From assembly GCA_037179385.1 (NCBI GenBank), contig CM074193.1:3555547-3619546 (forward strand): DNA of 64,000 bases, in the 5' to 3' direction. The position numbers and the translations under genes were made by a program. Below the pieces are notes generated by a model that saw only the letters and a program-made list of their open reading frames with translations, was not told the DNA's origin and did not search any database. Source of the stretch: Holothuria scabra (taxonomy: Eukaryota; Echinodermata; Holothuroidea; Aspidochirotida; Holothuriidae). Shown here piece by piece: positions 36,153 to 48,735 of the stretch (positions are counted from its first letter, which is position 1; the number at the start of each line of letters is the position of its first letter).

Positions 36153-39100
36153 GTAAGAACAATTGAAGGTTTAACAACGAGTGACCGTGCAAAGCACGGG
36201 ATAATGCACAAAGATGGATTAATGCAATTGATGCACGAGGGCGTAGCCTGAATGCATCCACTGATTGCAATAGTCTCCGAGAGTACATTTTCCTGTTCAG
36301 GTCCAGAGTTGCTTTATTGATTGTTTTGTTATTAGTTTGCCTTATTGGTAGACTTTCCGTAAGCGATTTCAGCTGCAGTTCTACCGGAATGTCTTTGAGA
36401 CAGAACACTGATTTGGACTGTCCTTTCTGACTAACAATTTGTTTTCGAGAACAGATTAGCCCATCGTAGGTAACCTTTATAATAATTTTCGTACTACATG
36501 AGCAACTAGTGCCGAGCCAGTTTTTTTAAACAGAGAGGTGTCTAATACGACCTCACCGATATGATTATTCGTGTTTAAATACGAAATATCTGTGTCACGA
36601 TCTTTTCTCAATGTCCCGATCCGACAGACCAGATAGAAACAAATCCGAAAGCTTTTGACCGATGAGATTTTGAATATTGCACAAGTATTGTGAGGGTCAT
36701 TGTACCTAATAATTTTATGTCAGGGCATACGTTTTGTATTTAGGTACCATGGAATTAATAGTCGAACAATTTCCATTGCTCCATTCAGTCATTCGATGTT
36801 ACAAAAATCTCACTAATTTTGATAATACCATTAATGAAAGTTTAAAAACAACGAAGAAGGAAGTTGTACCTTTCTTTTCAAAACATTTGTTTTTGCCAAC
36901 AAGTAACTTTTTAACTTCTAAAATTTTATATAGGGAGCTCGCCACAAAATATTAGGTAGCTGGTTGGTAAACTTTGTACAAGTATAATGACTGCATAATA
37001 AAGCTGAAAAGTTAAATGAAGTAAAGTTGGATCTTGCTATCAAATGTTTGCAGTTATGTAAGAAGATATCGGTGTATAAATTTCACCTATTATGTCCTGA
37101 AAAAGTTTCCTTTAATTGATGAAACCTTTCAGGGAGAAGTTTAGCAGAAATATTAACAAGAATGTATTGTCGTTTTTTGTAGATTATGTTGGCTGGCAAA
37201 CATGTTTCCATACTCTATAAGGAAATCGGCAAAACAGTACCGGAATGCTCATATTTACCCTCTCCTGCTACAATTCCCCCTTATGGGATGAACAGTTTGA
37301 AAACACATGCATATACACATACTGATGATAAAACAACCATCTTTGCTAATGATAACATCATTTTGAAACTAGGAAACCATAGGATAAAAAGACATTCTCA
37401 AACTTGAAAGCTTTGATCCTTTTTTTTTCTTAAGCGAAATCCTCTTCAATTACACTTAACATTTAGTGGAAAATAATCTCTTTATAATTAGGATCCCGAA
37501 ACACAGTTTCAGTTCAACGATAAACGAAACTTTTGTCATATTATTGAAAGCAAAGACTGCGTTCAAATTTTTTTTTGCAAGATATTGTGGCACGCAAAAA
37601 AAGTTGTGCGGCCAAGATTGTGATGAATCTCGCCAATAACTTACCTGTTAGATTCATAGTACATTTAGGGGTTTACCTGCGTGCGAATTGGTGGGGGGGG
37701 GGGGGATTCTGCGGCCAAACGAATGCAACTAATGGGAGGAAAATCCTTTGAATTTCAAAACCGTGGCACCAGACAACTCAAACAACCGTTCTCAGGAACA
37801 AGCAAGTGGAACAGGGGTACGTTTCTTGCAATCTATGGGTAGCAGCAGGCAGCTAAGTTTGTCAACAGTACTAGAGAGTTGTTACGGAGTAAGAAATAGA
37901 GCTTTGGGACTAAGCGTTCTGAAGAAAAATAAGGATCTATGTTGTCTTTTTCCTGACATTCTTATGACATGAAACCCGATTAGGAAGCGAAAACTTCTGA
38001 ATTCCTATTTTTGTCGTCTGGTTTATCTGTGAGAGCTTGTAGGATGATTTTATCACATTGCCAGGTATCTAGAAAAGCGAAATTTATTTGAACATGTACG
38101 GCCAGGTTCCTAAATTTATGAGGGTACAGTATATCTTTTTGTTATTTTTGAAGCGTAGATTCAATCCACGATATTTCAAGGATAATCCGGAATCGTTGGC
38201 CATCAAAATTTGGACTCACGTTGGTTTTCATGTAGGTCTATTTCTGTTTCAATGATGATATTGGGGTAATACTTGAATTAGACGAATTCTGGAGTAGGTG
38301 AAACGTCGATTTGATACAAAGGGTGTAAACGTCTGTGCAGGGAGTGACCAAAACCGTGAGGATCTTTACAGTGGCCTTTGTTACACGATTACTGCGCCTT
38401 AAACATTACCAAAAAGAAAGAAGTTTTACAAAAAGAACAAAGGGACTTCTCATTAAAGTTTTGGCAGCTGAAGAGAATTAATACATTTATTCATAAGTCT
38501 ACCGTGATAGATTGGCAACGATTGCACAATTTGTACCATTATAAGCATGATTTTCCCTTTGTATTCCCCTGTACTACGAAAGCAGTGATCCCCCAAACTG
38601 TAAAAGGGTCGTGGTCGACCCTATTGATAAAATGATTTAATTTCCATTAGTAGAACTGTATGGGACCGAAATTCTAAGTACTCTCCTCCGTAGGCTACCC
38701 TTTGCTTATTGTCCTCATTAGAAAACGACTGTTTTGAATATAGACAAATATAGACAAAATCAAATGTAGTTAAACATAATTGGGGTGCATAACATTTAGT
38801 CTTTCAACTTCCTTGCTTGACTGTGTAATGGATGGTTTAACACTAAATTGTACCTCTATCTTAATTTCACTGTATATGAGGGTTGGAAATTCGTCTACAC
38901 AATAAATGGTCTAAGGCTGTTTGACCCCACTAATGGCTTCCTACAGTCACTTAACACAATCGTAGTCGGATTCGACTATAAAAAACACATCGACATAGTA
39001 TATTGACAAGTTTCGTTCGGTTCTCCGGGGCTGGAAAGAGAGCTTACTGCTTTCTGCAGTAGTACAAAACTCATTTTCGTATGTAATGTAGAAAAAACAA

Positions 39101-39288
39101 TTCAAATTATTTAGATTAAATAGAAATTTACTTGAGTTGACTGTTTAACGAGGTATGGCATTTTCTTTTAATATGTTAAAATAAAATTTACAAACATTCG
39201 AAACGATCAATAAGCTAATTACTGGCTTTGTGTACTTTAGTCATGACAACTAAAATGAATTCAAGTGTCTCTTGTTATATATGAACAG
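36153..39288. other. Intron-like stretch, no feature recognised
   Basis: Contains a G-run near 37691 and several short open frames (for example 37748-37972) without motifs or matching splice sites. Confidence 0.4.
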
Positions 39289-39327
39289 ATGAAACACTGG
39301 ATACTGGAAAGAGTACTACTGCTTCAG
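39289..39327 (+). CDS. Micro-exon, 39 nt (DETLDTGKSTTAS)
   Basis: Acceptor ttgttatatatgaacag, donor gtaaga. Phase 1-1 gives D-E-T-L-D-T-G-K-S-T-T-A-S. Surrounding intron sequence is shared with the exon at 42532. Confidence 0.7.
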
Positions 39328-40311
39328 GTAAGAATATAAATTATTATGTCTAAATGTGACATTCTAGAGTTCTTCTAGGGCCCCTTGTAAGTACATGTGA
39401 CGATGCATCGGCGTGTGTAGTGCCGTAAATTCATGCGGTGTCAAAAAAAGCTGTTTGTTGGACGACGAATTTTGACAGAAATTGGAAAAATTGTGAAAGT
39501 TTCGTAAGATTACATCATTACCGAAAAATTAATTCTCGTTTGTACATTTTTTTTACAAACTCCTTCATTTTTGAATTTTTTTTCTGTGTTATAGAAAACA
39601 ATGATTATATATTATCGCTTGTACTTACGAATTTTCCCAAACCACATCCCTTTGTGCAAATCTTACCTTTTGTTATCATGTGTTTGTTTCCTGGAAGGTT
39701 CTTGGTAGTTTTTTCAACGTAACAGGCTTTCTTCTGAATCAACAGTCTATCTACATTTATCTCTACTCAATGTTTAATTTTACTATTTGAAAAGTAATTT
39801 TCTTTAATATCGACAATCTAAGTACCCTAATCCGTACCCTTTGTAATTTTTCCACATTAGAAAATGAAAATTTTGATTTGTATTTCCATAAAAAAGAACT
39901 CTGACGTAGCATATTGATTTTGCGTTTAGCTCTCCTGCGTTGAAAAGACCGACCTGCACTTTTTGACAAGAAATTTCAAAACTGGCTAATAGTAGCGCTA
40001 ATCCCTTACCTAATCCCTAACCTAAACAAAAAAAAGTAATAAGAATAAAATTAAAACAGTCAATCAAGGAAATAATTGCAAAACAGTGCGTATGCGCGGA
40101 AAAGAAAGATTTCTACTTTGTGCAGTAGCATTACATGGCTTTTGCGTCTTTCCTGTGGAATAGCATATCAAAGTAGTGCATAGGTCGGAGTTGAATGTTT
40201 GAAGAGTGGCTATATGTGAAGCAAGAAATCAACGTGGGTAGTTATACCGGAAACTTTTAAAACAGAACCTACTACCATTGGTTGAAAATTGGGTCTTAAA
40301 CTTCCATCTAG

Positions 40312-40339
40312 CCTAACCTAACCTAACCTAACCTAACCC
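40312..40339 (-). repeat. Interstitial (CCTAA)5, i.e. (TTAGG)n on the minus strand
   Basis: Five perfect pentamers followed by ccc. The unit equals the arthropod-type telomere pentamer, whereas most other animals use TTAGGG. The tract is too short to prove a telomeric origin. Confidence 0.8.
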
Positions 40340-40521
40340 AAATGGTTATTACGAACTTTTGATTCATATCGGTAAAATTTAACATTTTCAAACATTTAAA
40401 ACGCTCGAAAGATGTCAGTTACCCTCAAAAGACGAGCGATCAAATAGCCAGTTGCGTGCTTTGTGGACTTTGGCCATGAAATTTATACTCAAAACAAAAC
40501 TTTGCTGTTGATTGTCAACAA

Positions 40522-40555
40522 ATGAAAAACGGGATATTGGAAAAACTATTCTTAA
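40522..40555 (+). pseudogene. Decayed Thr-type micro-exon
   Basis: atgaaaaacgggatattgga resembles the start of the exon at 44057 (DETRDIGK), but the acceptor AG has become AA (caacaaatg) and the 3' end and donor are disrupted (cttaagtaaaa). Probably not spliced in. Confidence 0.6.
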
Positions 40556-41055
40556 GTAAAATAACCAATGAATTTGGTTAAGGATAATTATAAAAATATG
40601 CATCAGACACTTACCACGTTCAAAGAAATAAACGTTTTTGCATTTATTTTTCATTTTTTCTCATTGGTTTTTTGAAACACCTTGACATAGTATGAAGATA
40701 TTGCTTTCAACTCTCCAGGTTGAAAGAAGAGCGTACTACCCTCTGCAATAGGACTAAACTCTTTGTCGTGTATACTTTAGAATAGCAATTCAAAGTATTA
40801 AAAAAATAGGATATTGACTTTAGTTGACTGTTTACCGAGGTACTGCATGTAAGCCAAGATTTCATGCCAAATCGCCCTCATCACATGGCATTTTCGTTCA
40901 ATTCGTGGACAGATCTACTATCAAACATTTCAAACGTTAAGCAAAATTCCCTTTTACCTCCCAAAAACAAACGATCAGTAAGCAAGTGACGTGTTCTGTG
41001 GACTTGGTCAAGCACTCTAAAATCAGTACAACTTTCTTCTGCTAGATGTGCAGAG

Positions 41056-41094
41056 ATAAAACACAGGATACTGGTAAAACCCCTAATTCCTCAG
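41056..41094 (+). CDS. Micro-exon, 39 nt (DKTQDTGKTPNSS) with GC donor
   Basis: Acceptor gatgtgcagag. The donor is gcaagg directly after tcag, as in GC-AG introns. Phase 1-1 gives D-K-T-Q-D-T-G-K-T-P-N-S-S with no frame damage, which suggests it may still be used. A competing AG lies 2 nt upstream and would break the frame. Confidence 0.5.
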
Positions 41095-42152
41095 GCAAGG
41101 GTGTAGTGATTTTATTTTAAGACTTAATTTCCATAAGTAAAACCATAAAAAAAATATCCCACAGCTCCATGGAAATACCTGTGCCAATGTGTAAGTGTTC
41201 TGAAAGTGCCGTAACTAAATTAATACTTTTCGTTCGAACACGAAGTTTGAAAGGTATGTATACTGTTGGAGTTAGAAAGTTAATTAGATTGAGTTTTACA
41301 GCCCAGTTTCCAACCTATTGGTTCAAGTTGAGCTGACCACGGCCTTTTTCCAGTTGTGGCTCAATGGTATACTGTTGGAAAAGTTTGTGAAATTTTTATA
41401 AGATTATAACGTTACCGAAAGTTTAATGCTCGTTTGTAAGGTTAATTAACATGCTCTACAATTAATGAATTTTTCTGCGTGATTAAAAACAAAAACATTT
41501 ACCTTTGCTTATATTTTTGACTCTTCCGGCAAAAAAAAACTTTTGTGCACTGTTTTTTTTCTCTCTTTTTACCATGTTTTTTTTTTTATTTATTTATTTT
41601 TTTTTTTGGCTTCATGAGACTTGGCGAAGTTTTTCTAGGTTCAAGTACTTCTTAAATAAACAGTCAATCTACCCTTATTCATGCTTAGGAATTGTTTTTT
41701 CTTCATATACACAATCTAAATACCTTCATGAGTACCCTTAATTCGTTTACTTTATGTTGCTGGAAAATGAGTATTGAGAATTATATTTCTCTATAATATC
41801 ACATTCATATAATATATTGATATAACTTTCAGCTCCATTGTTGAAAGAGAGTTTCCCCCTCTCTGCGTTAGGACTATACGGCATTTGCACCTTTCCTGTG
41901 ACAATAGTAGAATGTAAATTTTGTTGACTATTGGACGAAGTACTACGTATAAGCCAAGAAATTTAGCCAGATGGTTTTTCGTAACATGGAAGTGTTTTTA
42001 GTCGGTAAAAATAAAAATTTTGAAATATTTCAACTTTTTACAAAATGCTCTTTCCGCTCACCCAGGCAAACGATTAGTTAGCTAGTTGTGTACTATGTGG
42101 ACTTTTTGCCATGAAATCTAAACCAAAAACAATTTTAGTTATATTTAAACAG

Positions 42153-42196
42153 TTGAGACACAGAATACTGGAAAAAACTACTTAACCTTCTTCCAG
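42153..42196 (+). pseudogene. Decayed Thr-type micro-exon with 2-nt insertion
   Basis: Starts like the others (V/D-E-T-Q-N-T-G-K), but the length of 44 nt shifts the frame after the Lys codon and the donor gtgcca is poor. Inclusion would disrupt everything downstream. Confidence 0.6.
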
Positions 42197-42531
42197 GTGC
42201 CATTGGTAGAACTAAAAAGTGGAAGAACATGTACTAAAGCGTCTGTCTGCATGATGCGGTATTATCATGCGAAAGCTATCGAAGACATGTTCAACTCAAA
42301 CTCGTGAATACCATTTAATACCAATTCAAACAATTAAAAATTAAGAAATTAGATTTAGTTGACTGCTTGGCTAGGTGCGGTATAAAAGCCAAGAAGTCAA
42401 ACAATACGGTTCTTCTAAGCATGAAATTTTCGTTAAAATAAACAAACGTACAGTTAACCAGTGATCTGCTTGGTGAACTTTTGTCATAAAATCAAATCTC
42501 ATTACAACTTTCTTCTTTTATATGTGAACAG

Positions 42532-42570
42532 ATGAAACACAGAGTACTGAAAAAACTAGTACTTCCTCAG
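42532..42570 (+). CDS. Micro-exon, 39 nt (DETQSTEKTSTSS)
   Basis: Acceptor ttcttttatatgtgaacag, donor gtaaga. Phase 1-1 gives D-E-T-Q-S-T-E-K-T-S-T-S-S. Segmental duplicate of the region around 39289, together with the following 700 bp (ttctgaatcaacagtctatct in both). Confidence 0.72.
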
Positions 42571-44056
42571 GTAAGAATGCATTTTATTTTATGGCTTCAT
42601 TTTCATTGGTAAAACCATGAAAGGAAGGGACATTTTCAGTTCCATAGAAATACCTTCGTCAATATGTTAGTGTGCGCAGTGCCTTAAGTTTATGCAAAAC
42701 CAAATTTAACCTTTTCTTTTGAACACGAAGTTTGAAAAGGTAGGTATATTATGAGAAAGATTTGCTAGCATAATAATAGGTTTATACTCGTCTGTAGGTT
42801 CATGGACATTCTCCTCCATTTTCCGGCTTTTAAAGAATAATGATTATCTTCCTTTGTTTAGTACTTAACTTTACTGAAACCACACAACGTTGTACACTAT
42901 TGCTTTCTTTTTTATCATGTACTTGCTTCCTGAAACGTGGCGATGCTTTTCAACGTACAAATAGTTTCTTCTGAATCAACAGTCTATCTAATCTTATCCG
43001 TAACCATTGTTAATTTTTCAAGTTAAAACCGGATTAAAAAAAAAGAATAATCTCATATGAACAATCTTAGTAAACTCATCCGTACCTTTTGCAATTTTAC
43101 TCATTGTAAGAATGACCATTTTGATATGAAGCTCCGTGTAAAATACTTTTTGACATAGTACATTGACTTTGCGTTCAGCTCTCCGGCGTTGAAAAGAAGG
43201 CGTGGATGTGCGCTGTTAACAAGAAATTTCGTAACAGGCTCACGATAGTTCTAATCCCTTAACTTACCCCTGACCCTCACACCCAAGTCCGTCTGGGGCT
43301 CAAGGAGGGAAGTCCTCGAAGCTCCAGGGATTTAGCATATTTCGAGGTCTCTCGATAGGTGGTTCATAACCCATTATCCAATGCAAATTTTTCAATTGTA
43401 TTAGTCTATCCTGCTCTCACCATATACTGTACGCACATGTGAGAGCGCAACTGGTACAAATGTCCTTGGAGTGAAATTTAATTTAAGACCTACAGTGGAA
43501 TATGGCCTACTTAAAACGTATGCAATAATCAGTGACTGGGTGACTATCGCTGGTTGACTGCACAGAGTGCAGCGGTTTTGGTCTGAATCTAGTGGACTAG
43601 TGGGTTGCGTTTAAATAGTCGCTGTGCAAGCTTTTAGTTTCAATGACAGGAACTTAAAATAATATAGTTTATATAGACTTTTAAAACTTTTGGAATGCCT
43701 CATCCTGTTTGTGGAGCTATATGTGAATTAGAAAAAAGGGGCAAAGGTTCTGCATATGCCCCTTGCCCCTTGCTGGGCCGCCACTTCGTAGGACTGCGCG
43801 GCCTTTGCGTCTCTCCTGTGGAAATAGTGGCATTTGAATTGAGTTGACTTTTTGACCATGTACTGCAAGTTAGACAAGACGTCAAGCCCTATGGTTGTTC
43901 TTTAAATACAATACAATTTTAATCAGTGGAAGTGACTGTTTTCGAAGGGTGAAAAAGAACTAAAAGAAGGGATATTTTAAAACATTCAAAAATAACCTTT
44001 CCGTTCACAAAAACTACCAGTTAGCCCCTTCAATGCAACTTTCTCCTTTTGAAAAG

Positions 44057-44095
44057 ATGAAACGCGGGATATTGGAAAAACTACTGCAGTTTCAG
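44057..44095 (+). CDS. Micro-exon, 39 nt (DETRDIGKTTAVS)
   Basis: Acceptor actttctccttttgaaaag (pyrimidine tract good, AAG at the site), donor gtagag (moderate). Phase 1-1 gives D-E-T-R-D-I-G-K-T-T-A-V-S. Confidence 0.6.
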
Positions 44096-44096
44096 G

Positions 44097-45458
44097 TAGA
44101 GGTGAAGTTTTTATATGATGACTTAATTTTTATTAGTAGAACGGAACCATAATTAAAAGGAACATTATGTGGAAGTATATGTGCTTATAAGTCTATGTTC
44201 GTATTGAAACCTTGTACGTTTCATTAAAGAATTTTAAAGCTGGGTATCCTGCCGGGAAAAAAAATTGTGTCAGTTTTGAATTTTAATATCGCTACCAAAC
44301 GTTTGTTGCCCTTCTTTTAATTAAAGGATGCCATTACTTAAAATGTTCCTCATTTTGTGAGTTTTCTCTGCAATAACCATCTAATGTTGTTTGAATGAAC
44401 CATTTCCGAAACTATCCATATTTGTGTTGTTCAAGCCAAGTATCCTCATCTCCATCGAGTGTTTATTTTTTCCCCATTGAGAAATGACTATTTTGAACTA
44501 ATGTTCACACAGAAGATGTCTGAACAAAGTATTTTGTAATTGCATTCAGATAGAGGTGAAGTTTTTATATGATGACTTAATTTTTATTAGTAGAACGGAA
44601 CCATAATTAAAAGGAACATTATGTGGAAGTATATGTGCTTATAAGTCTATGTTCGTATTGAAACCTTGTACGTTTCATTAAAGAATTATAAAGCTGGGTA
44701 TCCTGCCGGGAAAAAAAATTGTGTCAGTTTTGAATTTTAATATCACTACCAAAAGTTTGTTGCCCTTCTTTTAATTAAAGGATGCCATTACTTAAAATGT
44801 TCCTCATTTTGTGAGTTTTCTCTGCAATAACCATCTAATGTTGTTTGAATGAACCATTTCCGAAACTATCCATATTTGTGTTGTTCAAGCCAAGTATCCT
44901 CATCTCCATCGAGTGTTTATTTTTTCCCCATTGAGAAATGACTATTTTGAACTAATGTTCACACAGAAGATGTATAAACAAAGTATTTTGTAATTGCATT
45001 CAGATAGAGGTGAAGTTTTTATATGATGACTTAATTTTTATTAGTAGAACGGAACCATAATTAAAAGGAACATTATGTGGAAGTATATGTGCTTATAAGT
45101 CTATGTTCGTATTGAAACCTTGTACGTTTCATTAAAGAATTATAAAGCTGGGTATCCTGCCGGGAAAAAAAATTGTGTCAGTTTTGAATTATAATATCGC
45201 TACCAAAAGTTTGTTGCCCTTCTTTTAATTAAAGGACGCCATTACTTAAAATGTTCCTCATTTTGTGAGTTTTCTCTGCAATAACCATCTAATGTTGTTT
45301 GAATGAACCATTTCCGAAACTATCCATATTTATGTTGTTCAAGCCAAGTATCCTCATCTCCATCGAGTGTTTATTTTTTCCCCATTGAGAAATGACTATT
45401 TTGAACTAATGTTCACACCGAAGATGTCTGAACAAAGTATTTTGTAATTGCATTCAGA
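44097..45458 (+). repeat. Three tandem copies of a 454-bp intron segment
   Basis: Copies start at 44097, 44551 and 45005 with tagaggtgaagtttttatat and differ by only a handful of bases. The first starts one base after the end of the exon at 44057. The later copies follow ttgcattcaga instead of the exon, so the exon itself was not duplicated. Confidence 0.95.
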
Positions 45459-45807
45459 TATCCATGACTTAAAAGAAAGCTTACTACTTTCTGCAGTAGG
45501 ATTTCACTCGGTTTCGTGTCTAATGTAGAAGAAAAATGCAAACTATCAATAAAGGGAGAAATCGAAATAAGTTAACTCTTTGACTAGGAACTGTATATCA
45601 GCCAAAACATCAAGCCAGATGGTCAGTATATCCCTGGAATTTTCCTTTCCTCCGCGGCAATTAATATTCCAAAAATTTAAAAATGTTACTAATTGCGCTT
45701 TCTTTGCCCCTTCCCCAAAGAAAACAATGAGCTAAGTAATCATCTTTGTCGATATTAGGTCATGAAATGTAAACTCGATGCAACTTTATTCTCTTCTTTT
45801 TGAACAG

Positions 45808-45849
45808 GTGAAACACAGGATACTGCAAAAACTACTACACCTTCTTCAG
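45808..45849 (+). CDS. Micro-exon, 42 nt (GETQDTAKTTTPSS)
   Basis: Acceptor ttctctttttgaacag style, donor gtacaa. Phase 1-1 gives the consensus G-E-T-Q-D-T-A-K-T-T-T-P-S-S. First copy of the 356-bp duplication. Confidence 0.75.
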
Positions 45850-46163
45850 GTACAAATGCAGTTTTTTGTATTTTGACTTCATTTCCATAAATCGAACGAT
45901 TCGAACGTGTCGATTTGTCAGTGTTTGTAGTGACTCAATCACTGACGAAACAAATCACATTAGTAAGGGTTTTAAAGAAACTCTCTTTTAATTATTTGCC
46001 ATTTGTTATTAATATCATTATCGGTCTAACCATTTAGAAATTATAATAGGATATACTTTCCTTTTCAAAAAACCGACGGTCCATAAGCAGAGCAGTTCAG
46101 GTTAGTTTGCAGTTAATTTCAGCTTATTTTCCATTTACAAAATACAAAATACTTTTTGAACAG

Positions 46164-46205
46164 GTGAAACACAGGATACTGCAAAAACTACTACACCTTC
46201 TTCAG
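46164..46205 (+). CDS. Micro-exon, 42 nt (GETQDTAKTTTPSS), duplicate
   Basis: Identical to the exon at 45808. The upstream boundary of the duplication lies just 13 bp before it, so its branch-point region is new sequence (ttacaaaatacaaaatac) and may splice differently. Confidence 0.68.
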
Positions 46206-46506
46206 GTACAAATGCAGTTTTTTGTATTTTGACTTCATTTCCATAAATCGAACGATTCGAACGTGTCGATTTGTCAGTGTTTGTAGTGACTCAATCACTG
46301 ACGAAACAAATCACATTAGTAAGGGTTTTAAAGAAACTCTCTTTTAATTATTTGCCATTTGTTATTAATATCATTATCGGTCTAACCATTTAGAAATTAT
46401 AATAGGATATACTTTCCTTTTCAAAAAACCGACGATCCATAAGCAGAGCAGTTCAGGTTAGTTTGCAGTTAATTTCAGCTTATTTTCCATTTACAAAATA
46501 CAAAAT

Positions 46507-47636
46507 AGGTACAGATTAATGAATATATGAATAAATGGATATCAAAAAATATATATGGATTTTCAACACCAACATACTGAACAACCATGACAAACAAATG
46601 AAATTTACAAGTTTCAGTAATCAATCAAGAATATCATATGGGCCTATTGTGGGTGAGAAGGTTACGTCCTAGAAAAGGGTTCGAATACCTTTCCTAATCT
46701 TGTCATTAAAAAGTTAAATTATAGAGTATCTTATTTATAAGAAAATCTAAAGCGAGGAATAGACTTCCACACAGTGTAAACAAAAAATTATTCAGTAATG
46801 GTAACGTAAGTTAGCATTTTTCATGCTACAAAGTTCAATAGAAAAACACCTGACCTTTTACCTGCGAGTGGGTCAATTGAGTACGTTTGAAGGGTTGGAG
46901 TAAATCATCTTGGCACCTTGTTGAACAACAGCGTAAGTAGCTAATTGATTGATAAATTACTGGGAACAAAAATGTCCAAGCAAAATACCATGCTAATTTT
47001 AAAGGTCTTTCAGGATTACCAATTCTTTATAGAAAGAAAGTATTTGCGTTGTAGTAAAATGCAACCAACATCAGAAAGAAGACAAATAACACGATTCTGA
47101 AGTAATTATAAATGGTCTAGAATGATCTTGCTCCAAACAATTAAACTATAATTAAAGAGTGGTAGTAAAAGGCAATGTAACGAGTCTTCAAAGTCTTACT
47201 GGTTACAAAATATCTTATTTTACTGATTTCTAAGATCGCCTTTAGTCCCTTATTGCTTACTTCATGTGAATGAAGTCACAACGTTGATTTGTAACCTATT
47301 GCAACATTTCCGAACTATATTCTGCTTGCACTGGGTATATGAAAATCTTTATATGATAGTGTGTAGTGTGCAGTGGGGATGTCTAGCCTCTTATCCGTGT
47401 GGATTTTTGTTAAAGAACAAATATAACGAAAATTGGTTCAAAGTGAATCACTTAAAATTAAAGTCACTTCTCAATCGGAAGACCTCTTCAAAATTTTTAT
47501 ATTATGGAAAACATTCTGCCAAGAAAGTAAATGGAAGGGCAAACAAATGATATTCTCTGTCTAACTCTGATTGCCCCTTTAAGGATAATCTGTCGGCTAG
47601 CTATCTAATGACAGACGTTATAAAATTCATTGGCCC
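46507..47636. other. Intron-like stretch, no feature recognised
   Basis: AT-rich, no exon candidate. The open frame at 47266-47550 has no motif. Confidence 0.4.
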
Positions 47637-48735
47637 AGTGGCGTACGCGGGGAGGCACTCTCAGGGATGCCAATTTTTTACATTCTAAAAATACGTACTT
47701 TAGTCACACAAGTTTTAATTCAAATAGGTGGCATATGTGGCACCAATTTTGCATGCAAGGACACCCAATATCTCGAAAAAATTCAAAGGGAAAAGGTTTT
47801 CTCCAAAAGGCCCCCTCAGTGATGCTATTTTTTTCTTTTTATTTTTAATCGCTTAAAGTAGGCAGCTTTTGTCAAATTCCAAATTTTACTTTGAAAGGTA
47901 GTATGTATGGCACCCACTGCCTTTTAGGACACTAACATGTACAAGAATTCTCAAAAGGCAGGGGGCAATCAGTTAGTCTACTAACCAGACCAGCATTAAC
48001 GTACTAGAGGGCAGGGAGCGGAGGGTGTTCAGGTGTTATCTTGCAAAAGATGGTAGAAGTAAAATTATTTATAGTTGAGAGTTTGGGCAGTCACAAAGAC
48101 TAGTTCATCAATTCAGCGGATCTTGAATTTAATCAAGGGTCACGATAGAGAAACATTAGCATATTTTTATTCCGTTGTATGGTTTTCCCCTAAAAAAATG
48201 ACCGGGTTCGGATTTTGTACTTATTTGGGTTGAGGTAATTAAATGTCTCTTCATCAACTTTCTTTTAGGGAAAATATCTCGAAGGGTCGAACAAATTATG
48301 AACTTAGTTCGGGGGGGGGGGGCAATGTCGCACTCCAGTTTTGGTAGTGGCACCACCATTCGTTTACAAACTTGTTTACACCCCGCTTATCAAAACAATG
48401 CATTGGAAACGCGCACATGCCTTAATGAAATTGTGGCACTTTATTGCTCAAAACCAGCAATTACATAAACTCTTACTCTAACAACCAGTCATGATAGGAA
48501 TGCAGATTCGTCAGTACTCCCCCAGCTTTTCAAATTTTCTTACAGCAAACCTCAGATCCAATGTTTTCTTCAATAAAAGCCCAAAAGTTTCAAACATTTG
48601 CTAAAAAGAGCAGGATTTTCGGCGGGCCTAAAGCATATTACGCTCATAACACATTGGTGTTTACACTTTACAAAAAATTCTTAAAATTTGCCAGGGGTGC
48701 CTCCCCCCGGGAAATGTCTAGCTACGTCACAGCGG
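47637..48735. mobile_element. Possible hAT-like non-autonomous element
   Basis: The left end cagtggcgtacgcggggagg resembles the complement of the right end (gtgcctccccccgggaaatg ... ctagctacgtcac near 48690-48730). CAGTGGCGTA starts are typical of hAT-type non-autonomous elements. The termini pair only with gaps, I see no clear 8-bp duplication, and the G-run at 48311 may mark a nested copy. Confidence 0.4.

Larger units (their letters stand above)
45795..46506 (+). repeat. Tandem duplication, 356 bp x 2, each with one micro-exon
   Basis: 45795-46150 and 46151-46506 are almost identical (a visible difference is cgacggtcc against cgacgatcc). Each contains a complete exon with its acceptor and donor. 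Confidence 0.95.
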
